A stretch of 15,619 bases of DNA, from positions 1 to 15,619 of the forward strand of contig DATEZE010000003.1 in NCBI GenBank assembly GCA_035255845.1, read 5' to 3'. Under the pieces are notes generated by a model that was not told the origin of the DNA, did not search any database, and worked only from the letters and a program-made list of their open reading frames with translations. A program made the translations under genes and the position numbers. This document shows, one piece after another, positions 6,793-13,113 of this stretch. The DNA is from JALORV01 sp035255845. Its GTDB lineage: Bacteria > Pseudomonadota > Gammaproteobacteria > Burkholderiales > Burkholderiaceae_F. Each line of letters opens with the position of its first letter. Positions within the stretch are counted from its first letter, which is position 1.

Positions 6793-7977
6793 ATGACACA
6801 AGCGGTTCTGGTCGCCGGAGTGGGAATGGTGCAGTTTGCCAAGCCCGGTGCAAGCGATTCCTACGACGTGATGGGCGCGAACGCGATCCGGCAGGCGCTC
6901 ACCGATGCGGGAGTCCGTTATGAGCAGCTCGAACAGGCCTACGCCGGCTACGTTTACGGCGATTCAACCTGTGGGCAACGGGCGCTCTACGAAGTCGGCA
7001 TGACCGGCATTCCGGTCATCAATGTCAACAACAACTGTTCGACTGGTTCGACAGCGCTTTTCCTCGCGCGGCAGGCCGTTGAAAGCGGTGCCGTCGATTG
7101 TGTGCTCGCTGTGGGCTTCGAGCAGATGCAACCGGGTGCCCTCGGCACGCAGTGGGAGGACCGTCCCAACACGTTCGAACGCTTCGACAACCTGTGCGAC
7201 GAGATCGCTGGCGGCAAGGACTTGCCGCTCGCGCTGCGCTACTTCGGCGGCGCCGGGCAGGAACACATGCAGCGCTACGGTACGAAGCTGGAAACCTTTG
7301 CCAAGATCCGGGCGAAGGCGAGCCGCCATGCCGCGAACAATCCGCTGGCGCTGTTCCGCAAGGTCGTCACTGAAGACGAGGTGATGGCCTCGCCGATGCT
7401 CTGGCCAGGTGTGCTGACGCGGCTCATGGCGTGTCCGCCGACCTGCGGCGCGGCTGCGGCGATCCTGGCTTCCGAAGATTTCGCGCGTCGCAATGACCTG
7501 CGCACGGATGTGCGCATCCTCGCGCAAGCGATGACCACCGACCGACCCGTGACGTTCGAATCGCGCTCGATGATCGACTTGGTCGGTTCCAAGATGAGCG
7601 AAGAAGCCGCGCAGAAGGTTTACACCGCGGCCGGTGTCGGTCCCGATGACATCGATGTCTGCGAGTTGCACGACTGCTTCGCGCACAACGAACTCCTGAC
7701 CTACGAGGCGCTCGGATTCTGTCAGGTCGGCGGCGCTGAGAAATTTGTAGTCGACGGCGACAACACGTACGGCGGCAAGATCGTGACTAATCCCTCCGGC
7801 GGACTTCTGTCGAAGGGCCACCCGTTGGGCGCCACCGGGCTTGCCCAGTGCTTCGAGCTGACGCGCCAGATCCGTGGCGAGGCCGGTGCGACGCAAGTCG
7901 AAGGTGCGCGGCTCGCCCTGCAGCACAACCTGGGGCTGGGCGGTGCCGGGGTCGTGACGCTGTACGGCGCCAACTGA
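6793..7977 (+). CDS. SCPx-type thiolase (acetyl-CoA/propionyl-CoA acyltransferase)
   Basis: This 394-residue enzyme belongs to the sterol-carrier-protein-x thiolase group, which cleaves 3-ketoacyl-CoA, including 2-methyl-branched forms that yield propionyl-CoA. The nucleophile is Cys82 in NNNCSTGSTAL. The group-typical ELHDCF motif supplies His293 and Cys295, and SKGHPLGATG supplies His343. The protein ends with the characteristic QHNLGLGGAGVVTLY. Keeping the nucleophilic Cys separates it from the Ltp2-type aldolases of steroid side-chain breakdown, which lack it. No SCP2 lipid-binding domain follows, and no DUF35 partner gene is adjacent. The ATG at 6793 has AGGAG seven bases upstream. It is the first gene of the operon behind the TetR operator and overlaps nothing; the next gene starts nine bases after its stop. 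Confidence 0.9.
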   Translation: MTQAVLVAGVGMVQFAKPGASDSYDVMGANAIRQALTDAGVRYEQLEQAYAGYVYGDSTCGQRALYEVGMTGIPVINVNNNCSTGSTALFLARQAVESGAVDCVLAVGFEQMQPGALGTQWEDRPNTFERFDNLCDEIAGGKDLPLALRYFGGAGQEHMQRYGTKLETFAKIRAKASRHAANNPLALFRKVVTEDEVMASPMLWPGVLTRLMACPPTCGAAAAILASEDFARRNDLRTDVRILAQAMTTDRPVTFESRSMIDLVGSKMSEEAAQKVYTAAGVGPDDIDVCELHDCFAHNELLTYEALGFCQVGGAEKFVVDGDNTYGGKIVTNPSGGLLSKGHPLGATGLAQCFELTRQIRGEAGATQVEGARLALQHNLGLGGAGVVTLYGAN

Positions 7978-7986
7978 GGACACCAC

Positions 7987-8427
7987 ATGATCGACAAGAA
8001 ATTCATCGGGGCGGTGCTGCCCAAAGCCGTGCTCGAGATCGAGAAGGGGCGCCTGCGCTTTTTCGCCAAGGCGACCGGCGAGACAAATTACATCTATACC
8101 GACGAAGTGGCAGCCAAGACTGCCGGCTATGCGTCGCTGCCTGTGCCGCCGACGTTCATCTTCGCGGCCGAGCTCGACGCCGATACGCTGTTTCCGATGA
8201 TGCAGGAGATGAACGTCAACCTCGAACGCATCCTGCACGGGGAGCAGAAGTTCAGCTACTTCGCTCCGATTTGCGCCGGCGACACCATCACCGTCGAGTC
8301 GAAGATCAGCGACATCTACGACAAGAAGAACGGCACCCTCGAATTCATTGTCAAGGATTCGATCGTCACCAACCAGCGCGGTAAACGGGTCGCAGAGATG
8401 CGGTCGGTCATCGTCGTGCGCAACTGA
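7987..8427 (+). CDS. MaoC-like N-terminal-type hydratase subunit lacking the catalytic Asp/His pair
   Basis: A 146-residue single hot-dog-fold protein of the MaoC_dehydrat_N (FAS1-like dehydratase) type. The hydratase-2 signature GD-x4-H appears here as GETNYIYTD, with Glu32 in place of Asp and Tyr37 in place of His. The conserved LHGEQKFSYFAPICAGD region (about residues 79-95) and the C-terminal strand RGKRVAEMRSVIVV are intact. Proteins of this type usually act as the non-catalytic half of a heteromeric hydratase, shaping the acyl pocket, as in mycobacterial HadA with HadB. The next gene encodes a catalytic MaoC protein, and its start is ten bases after this stop, so a complex is likely. 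The ATG at 7987 follows GAGGA, which overlaps the thiolase stop codon. Activity on its own is doubtful. Confidence 0.85.
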   Translation: MIDKKFIGAVLPKAVLEIEKGRLRFFAKATGETNYIYTDEVAAKTAGYASLPVPPTFIFAAELDADTLFPMMQEMNVNLERILHGEQKFSYFAPICAGDTITVESKISDIYDKKNGTLEFIVKDSIVTNQRGKRVAEMRSVIVVRN

Positions 8428-8437
8428 GGAGACAGTC

Positions 8438-8857
8438 GTGTCTCAACTTGCATTTGCCAACGTCAGCGTCGGCGACACTTTGCCGCCGCTTTCCGTGCCC
8501 GCGCTCAATCGCACCACGCTCGCGCTTTTCGCCGGCGCCTCGGGCGACCACATGGCGCTGCACATCGATACCGATGCAGCGCGCAAAGCCGGCATGCCCG
8601 ACGTGTTCGGTCACGGGATGCTGTCGATGGCGTATCTGGCTCGCCTTGTCACGGGTTGGGCGCCCCCGTCTGGACTGCGCGGTCTTGAGGCGCGATTCAT
8701 CGGAATCACGCATCTGGGCAATGTGATCACCTGCAGCGGCAAGGTGGTGGAAAAGATCGAACGCAACGGCGAAAAGCTCGTGCGCATCGAGATCCAGGCA
8801 GCCAATCAGTTTGGCGAAGCCAAGACTGCAGGCGAGGCGTTGATCGCGTTGGCCTGA
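8438..8857 (+). CDS. Catalytic MaoC-family (R)-specific enoyl-CoA hydratase
   Basis: A 139-residue hot-dog-fold protein with the hydratase-2 active site intact: Asp37 and His42 in ASGDHMALHIDTDAA, followed by AGMPDVFGHGML. It should add water to a trans-2-enoyl-CoA to give a (3R)-hydroxyacyl-CoA, matching an SDR-type (3R)-specific dehydrogenase downstream. I choose the GTG start at 8438 because GAGGAGA (8426-8432) sits just before it and overlaps the previous stop. The frame extends back to 8348, but those residues overlap the upstream gene and are not MaoC-like. The preceding MaoC-like protein lacks these catalytic residues, so the two probably form one heteromeric enzyme. The substrate is inferred from the operon, not from this sequence. 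Confidence 0.88.
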   Translation: MSQLAFANVSVGDTLPPLSVPALNRTTLALFAGASGDHMALHIDTDAARKAGMPDVFGHGMLSMAYLARLVTGWAPPSGLRGLEARFIGITHLGNVITCSGKVVEKIERNGEKLVRIEIQAANQFGEAKTAGEALIALA

Positions 8858-8884
8858 ATACTGAATTCAACTAGGAGCAAAACA

Positions 8885-9715
8885 ATGGGAACGCTGGAAG
8901 GCAAGGTCGCCCTGGTATCGGGCTCGGGGCGAGGGATCGGACGAGCCATCGCGCTCAAACTCGCCGGCGAAGGCGCGCGTGTGGTCGTCAACGATCTTGA
9001 CCGTGAACCGGCCAATGAAACCGTTGCCGCCATCAAAGCGGCGGGTGGACAGGCCATTGCCTGTGCGGGCAGCGTCTCGGCACCAGACTTCGCCGAGCGC
9101 TTCGTCAAGACAGCCGTCGATTCGTACAAGGGCATCGACATCATCGTCAACAACGCCGGCTTCACTTGGGACAACGTCGTCCAGAAGATGACCGACGAGC
9201 AGTGGCATGCCATTCTCGATTGCCACCTGACGGCGCCTTTCCGGATATTGCGCGCCGCGCAACCGGTGATCAGCGGACTACGAAAGGCCGAGGCCGCCGA
9301 GGGTCGCGAAGTGTTCCGCAAGGTGGTGAACATTTCGTCGGTTGCGGGTATTGGCGGAAATGCCGGCCAAGCCAACTACGCAGCCGCCAAGGCGGGCGTG
9401 ATTGGCATAACCAAGGCACTGTCCAAGGAATGGGGCCGCCTCAAGGTCAACGTCAACACGGTCGCCTTTGGTTTCATTCGCACGCGCCTGACCGAGGTCA
9501 CGGCCGATGCCGATGCCAAGGTCAACATCGAGGGCCGCGACATCAAGGTCGGCATCAATCCCGATCTGGCCAAAGCGTTGGACACGCAGATTCCTCTGGG
9601 CCGCGCCGGAACGCCGGATGAAGCCGCTGGCGCCGTCTACATGTTGTGCATTCCCGAGTCGAACTATGTCTCCGGTCAGACCCTGGTCTGTGGCGGCGGC
9701 TTCATGCTCGGCTGA
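8885..9715 (+). CDS. Short-chain dehydrogenase/reductase, likely (3R)-3-hydroxyacyl-CoA dehydrogenase
   Basis: A 276-residue classical SDR. The Rossmann glycine motif is SGSGRGIG (residues 12-19). VVVNDLD places an acidic residue at 37, favouring NAD(H). NNAG is at 89-92, and the catalytic triad is Ser152, Tyr165 and Lys169. The N-terminal VVNDL pattern and the KTAVDSYKGIDIIVNNAG segment resemble the dehydrogenase domain of peroxisomal multifunctional enzyme 2. A role in oxidising the (3R)-hydroxyacyl-CoA made by the preceding MaoC hydratase therefore fits best; a FabG-like reductase is the alternative. An insertion of about 15 residues before the catalytic Ser (about 133-147, RKAEAAEGREVF) is also seen in larger SDRs of this kind. 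The start at 8885 has AGGAG seven bases upstream; the gap from the previous gene is 27 bases. Confidence 0.87.
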   Translation: MGTLEGKVALVSGSGRGIGRAIALKLAGEGARVVVNDLDREPANETVAAIKAAGGQAIACAGSVSAPDFAERFVKTAVDSYKGIDIIVNNAGFTWDNVVQKMTDEQWHAILDCHLTAPFRILRAAQPVISGLRKAEAAEGREVFRKVVNISSVAGIGGNAGQANYAAAKAGVIGITKALSKEWGRLKVNVNTVAFGFIRTRLTEVTADADAKVNIEGRDIKVGINPDLAKALDTQIPLGRAGTPDEAAGAVYMLCIPESNYVSGQTLVCGGGFMLG

Positions 9716-9742
9716 TCGTCCTCCTCTGAATCGGACACTGTC

Positions 9743-10897
9743 ATGTTGGAAAACTACCGCCCGGCCTGGATGAATGAAGAGCACGACATGCTCGCAGACA
9801 CCGCGCGCCGCTTCGCCACCGACGAACTCATTCCCAACGACGCGCGCTGGCGCGAGCAGCGCTGTGTCGACAAGGCGGCGTGGCTCAAGGCCGGCGCGAT
9901 CGGTCTGCTGCTTTCCGACATCCCCGACAGCTATGGCGGCATGGGGGGCGACTTCGGCCATCAGGCCGTGATTGCGCGTGAACTGAGTCTGGCGACGGAA
10001 TTCGGGTTTACCGGTGGGACGGCGGTGCACGCCATCGTGTCGCATTACCTTCTCGAGTGCGGTACCGAGGCCCAGAAGCAGAAGTGGTTGCCGCGCATGG
10101 CAACGGGCGAGGCTATCGGCGCCATTGCGATGACCGAGCCGGGCGCCGGTTCCGACCTCAAGGGCGTGCGCACGCGCGCCGTGCGTCGCGGGGACATGTA
10201 CGTCATCAATGGTTCCAAGACGTACATCTCGAACGCACTGAACATGGGCCTGCTGATTCTGGTCGCGAAGACCGACCCGGAGGCAGGATCGAAGGGAATG
10301 TCGCTGATCCTGATGGAGCCCCATGGCACGCCGGGGTTTACGGTTGGACGCGTGCTGGACAAGATGGGCGCGCACTCGCAGGACACTTGCGAGATATTCT
10401 TCCAGGACTGCGAAGTACCGGTCGAAAACGTGCTCGGTGGCGTCGAAGGGCAAGGCATGTACCAGTTGATGGCGCAGTTGCCGTACGAACGCGCGTTCCT
10501 CGGAGTCATGGCAGGAGCCTTTACCGAACGCGCAGTGGAACTGACGCTGGCGTACACCAAGGATCGCAAGGCGTTTGGCCAATCCGTTTTTGATTTCCAG
10601 AACAGTCGCTTCACGCTGGCCGACTTGGCCACGAAGGCGGCGGTGGCGCGCGTGTTCAACGACTTCATCGTCTCGCAGCGCATTGCCGGCAAGCTCGACT
10701 CGACTACCGCGTCGATGACCAAGCTGTGGAGCACCGAGACCTTGGGCGACGTCGTAGACAAGGGTCTGCAACTCTTCGGTGGCGCGGGGTACATGAACGA
10801 ATACCCGATCACCCGCATGTACGCCGACGCACGAGTGATGCGCATCTTCGCCGGCTCCAACGAGATCATGAAGGAACTGATCTCGCGGTCGCTCTGA
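9743..10897 (+). CDS. Acyl-CoA dehydrogenase (FAD), isovaleryl/long-chain type active site
   Basis: A 384-residue flavoenzyme introducing the alpha,beta double bond. The signature AMTEPGAGSD lies at 129-138 and the FAD/ETF region RKAFGQSVFDFQ near 285, with LQLFGGAGY following. The usual catalytic Glu near the C-terminus (the YEGT position of medium-chain enzymes) is replaced by Ala370 in FAGSNEI. Glu249 in LPYERAFLG sits instead where isovaleryl-CoA and long-chain acyl-CoA dehydrogenases carry their base. Those enzymes accept branched or long chains, which matches the racemase encoded next. The ATG at 9743 gives a normal N-terminus (NEEHDMLADTARRF), although no clear Shine-Dalgarno sequence precedes it; it may depend on translation from the SDR gene 27 bases upstream. 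Electrons would pass to electron-transfer flavoprotein, which is not encoded here. Confidence 0.9.
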   Translation: MLENYRPAWMNEEHDMLADTARRFATDELIPNDARWREQRCVDKAAWLKAGAIGLLLSDIPDSYGGMGGDFGHQAVIARELSLATEFGFTGGTAVHAIVSHYLLECGTEAQKQKWLPRMATGEAIGAIAMTEPGAGSDLKGVRTRAVRRGDMYVINGSKTYISNALNMGLLILVAKTDPEAGSKGMSLILMEPHGTPGFTVGRVLDKMGAHSQDTCEIFFQDCEVPVENVLGGVEGQGMYQLMAQLPYERAFLGVMAGAFTERAVELTLAYTKDRKAFGQSVFDFQNSRFTLADLATKAAVARVFNDFIVSQRIAGKLDSTTASMTKLWSTETLGDVVDKGLQLFGGAGYMNEYPITRMYADARVMRIFAGSNEIMKELISRSL

Positions 10898-10929
10898 CGC
10901 GAATCCCGGCCGGTGTTCAGGAGATAGCA

Positions 10930-12084
10930 ATGGGACCTCTGCAAGGTATTCGAGTCGTCGAATTTGCCGGCATCGGGCCCGCTCCGTTTGCGTCAATGAT
11001 GCTCGCCGACTTGGGCGCCGAGGTTCTGGTTATCGACCGCAAGGCGGCGAATCCCAACACGCGTGATGTCTCCTTCTTCAACCTGGGTCGTCATGCACTG
11101 CTCGATCGTGGCAAGCGCTCGATCGCGCTCGACCTCAAGCGGCCAGCCGGAACGGCCGCTGCGTTGCGTTTGATCGATCGTGCGGAGGCGCTGATCGAGG
11201 GTTTTCGCCCGGGTGTCATGGAGCGCAATGGGCTCGGCCCGGACGTTTGTCTCGACCGTAACCCGCGCCTTGTTTATGGCCGCATGACCGGCTGGGGTCA
11301 GAGCGGACCGCTGGCCCAGGCGGCAGGCCACGACCTCAACTACCTCGCACTTTCAGGTGCCCTTTCGCTGGGCGCGCGACCGGGCGGACAACCTTGGGCG
11401 CCACCGGTACTCCTCGGTGACATGGGCGGTGGCGGTCTGATGCTGGCTCTCGGCATCGTCAGCTGCATCCTTGAGGCGCGGACTTCGGGCAAGGGGCAAG
11501 TCGTCGATGCCGCGATCACCGATGGCTCTGCGTTGCTCACCACGCTCTTTCACTCGCTCAAAGCCGCAGACGTCTGGAAGGGGCCCGGACATCCGCACGC
11601 GCTCGACGCATCGGCGCCGTTCTACGACACCTATCGCTGTGCCGACGGCAAGTGGATCTCGCTCGGTGCTCTCGAGCCGCAGTTCTACGCCCTGCTGCTG
11701 CAGAAATGCGGATTGACCGAGGTTGCGCCCGAGCAGCAATGGGACGTGGCGCAATGGCCCGCCATCAAGGCCCGCGTTGCTGCGCTCGTCGCGATGCATC
11801 CGCGTGACGAATGGTGTCGCCTGCTCGAAGGCAGCGACGTCTGTTTCGCGCCGGTGCTCGATCTGGACGAAGCGCCGCAGCATGCGCACAACCGTGCTCG
11901 CGGCACGTTCGTCGAAGTCGATGGCGTCACGCAGCCCGCGCCCACGCCCCGGTTCAGCCGCACGCCGGCCGCGGTCAAGTGCCCGCCGCCTGCTGCGAGC
12001 ACTCGTGACGATTCGGCGCTTTCGGACTGGGGATTTGCGCCCGATGACATCTCCGCGTTACGCAGCGCCGGCGTACTCAAGTAA
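10930..12084 (+). CDS. Alpha-methylacyl-CoA racemase (CoA-transferase III / CaiB-BaiF family)
   Basis: A 384-residue family III CoA-transferase-fold protein. Three features match the racemase branch rather than true CoA-transferases: His134 in AGHDLNYLALSG, Asp164 in LLGDMGGGG, and Glu249 in SLGALEPQFY, as in mycobacterial MCR and mammalian AMACR. The enzyme interconverts (R)- and (S)-2-methylacyl-CoA. Stereospecific acyl-CoA dehydrogenation of isoprenoid or steroid side-chain acids requires this. The start at 10930 has AGGAGA five bases upstream and gives the normal N-terminus GPLQGIRVVEFAGIGPAPF; an open frame reaching back to 10726 only overlaps the dehydrogenase gene. Its place after the dehydrogenase gene is strong context for branched substrates. 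The C-terminal part (PPAASTRDDSALSDWGFAPDD) follows the family pattern. Confidence 0.9.
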   Translation: MGPLQGIRVVEFAGIGPAPFASMMLADLGAEVLVIDRKAANPNTRDVSFFNLGRHALLDRGKRSIALDLKRPAGTAAALRLIDRAEALIEGFRPGVMERNGLGPDVCLDRNPRLVYGRMTGWGQSGPLAQAAGHDLNYLALSGALSLGARPGGQPWAPPVLLGDMGGGGLMLALGIVSCILEARTSGKGQVVDAAITDGSALLTTLFHSLKAADVWKGPGHPHALDASAPFYDTYRCADGKWISLGALEPQFYALLLQKCGLTEVAPEQQWDVAQWPAIKARVAALVAMHPRDEWCRLLEGSDVCFAPVLDLDEAPQHAHNRARGTFVEVDGVTQPAPTPRFSRTPAAVKCPPPAASTRDDSALSDWGFAPDDISALRSAGVLK

Positions 12085-12106
12085 GCGCTTTTGCTTCCTG
12101 ATAACC

Positions 12107-12550
12107 ATGGCGATGCGGCTGGAGTTCATGATCGAGATTCATCGTTCGCCGCGCGAAGTGTTCGCGCTGGTCGGCAATCTCGAAAACGATCCGAAGTGGC
12201 AGTCTGCGGTCATCACGGCCAAGAAGGTGACTGCAGGGCCGGTCGGCGAAGGCACACGCTTTCGCCATGTCATGAACCTGGTGGGCCGGCGGATGGACGT
12301 TGACATCGAAATCTTCGACCACGAACCTGAGCGTTGCTACACGCTGCGAGGTGTTTGCGGTCCTCTATTGTTCAGTACTGGAGTTCGATTCGAGCGGATT
12401 GCCCAGGGCACGCGACTCGTGACGCTGATCGAGGTCCATGCCAAAGGAGCGCTGAAGTTTGTCGTGATGGCGCTGTCGAATCACCGGCAAGCGGAAATCG
12501 AAGCCGATTTGCACAGGCTCAAGCTGCTTATGGAATCCGGCGCGGTTTGA
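12107..12550 (+). CDS. SRPBCC (START/polyketide-cyclase-like) domain protein
   Basis: A 147-residue protein with the helix-grip fold pattern: an N-terminal strand (EFMIEIHRSPREVFALVGNLENDPKWQ) with the family's P-x-VF and W motifs, central beta strands (GEGTRFRHVMNLVGRRMDVDIEIFDHEPERCYTL), and a long C-terminal helix. Such domains bind hydrophobic ligands in a deep pocket, and no catalytic residues can be assigned. It follows the racemase gene by 22 bases and probably shares its transcript. A lipid-binding or substrate-shielding role fits the pathway but is a guess. The start is uncertain: ATG 12107 gives the full domain but lacks a Shine-Dalgarno sequence, whereas ATG 12128 has GGAG only three bases before it. 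Confidence 0.75.
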   Translation: MAMRLEFMIEIHRSPREVFALVGNLENDPKWQSAVITAKKVTAGPVGEGTRFRHVMNLVGRRMDVDIEIFDHEPERCYTLRGVCGPLLFSTGVRFERIAQGTRLVTLIEVHAKGALKFVVMALSNHRQAEIEADLHRLKLLMESGAV

Positions 12551-12615
12551 TCTCAAGCTCCAGAGCGGCCGCCGCCACCGCCGCGTTGCTGTTCGTTACC
12601 ACCACGGAGTTCGCC

Positions 12616-12990
12616 TTGTCCCCAGCGTTCACAATCAGAATCTTCGGCAGCTACGTGCTGCTCACCGGCGCGACGCTGCTCATCGCGCCGCAGTTGCTGC
12701 TCGGGCTGTTCGGCTTTGCCGCGACCGACGACGTCTGGGTGCGCGTGCTCGGGGCGGTGGCGGTGGTGCTGGGCTACTACTACCGTGTCTGCGGTTCCAG
12801 CGACGCGCGCGCCTTCTTCGCCGCATCGATCGTCGGTCGGCTGGCGTTCTGCGCGATGATGGCGGGACTGGTGCTCACCGGCGCCGGCCCGTGGATGCTG
12901 CTGCTGTTCGGCGCGGTCGACGTGGCCGGCGCGCTTTGGACGTGGGTCGCGCTGCGCGGTGCAGCCGCAGACCGGCCGCTCGAGCTTTGA
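12616..12990 (+). CDS. Small membrane protein of unknown function
   Basis: About 124 residues with four hydrophobic segments, near residues 9-33 (SYVLLTGATLLIAPQ region), 41-60 (RVLGAVAVVLGYYY), 68-92 (FAASIVGRLAFCAMMAGL) and 96-114 (WMLLLFGAVDVAGALWTW). I recognise no known family or catalytic motif. The frame is open from 12547, but no ATG is available. I propose the TTG at 12616, which has GGAG six bases upstream and gives a protein starting directly before the first helix. A TTG at 12547 overlapping the SRPBCC stop is the alternative. Third positions are strongly G/C, as in its neighbours. It may belong to the lipid-storage end of the cluster, next to the wax-ester synthase gene, but no function is assigned. 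Confidence 0.6.
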   Translation: MSPAFTIRIFGSYVLLTGATLLIAPQLLLGLFGFAATDDVWVRVLGAVAVVLGYYYRVCGSSDARAFFAASIVGRLAFCAMMAGLVLTGAGPWMLLLFGAVDVAGALWTWVALRGAAADRPLEL

Positions 12991-13038
12991 TGCCAAGATG
13001 AGCGACACTCTCCCAGCAAGGCGCGCGCAATGAAGATG

Positions 13039-13061
13039 CTGGACCCGCTCGACGGGTCCAG
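13039..13061 (+). other. Strong stem-loop upstream of the wax-ester synthase gene
   Basis: CTGGACCCG and CGGGTCCAG pair perfectly in a nine-base stem around the loop CTCGA. The structure lies in the 123-base gap between the membrane protein and acyltransferase genes and has no T-run after it. It could be a weak or Rho-assisted terminator, an mRNA-stabilising stem, or a dispersed repeat unit. Its top is 52 bases before the synthase start. Confidence 0.45.
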
Positions 13062-13113
13062 GGGCTGAGGGACGACCGACGACAAAGACACGACTACGGC
13101 GGAGACAACCATC

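Noticed and set aside
6793..7977. Thiolase as an Ltp2-type steroid aldolase
   Set aside because: The nucleophilic Cys82 is present and no DUF35 partner gene is adjacent, so true thiolysis is favoured.
6964..8238. Minus-strand open frame opposite the thiolase gene
   Set aside because: Antisense to an enzyme with complete catalytic motifs; no domain features of its own.
10726..10929. Upstream extension of the racemase reading frame
   Set aside because: It overlaps the dehydrogenase gene in another frame. The ATG at 10930 has a good ribosome binding site and gives the family N-terminus.
9278..10996. Long minus-strand open frame (about 572 codons) opposite the SDR and dehydrogenase genes
   Set aside because: The composition is Arg/His-rich without recognisable motifs, and it is fully antisense to two well-supported genes. 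High GC produces such frames.
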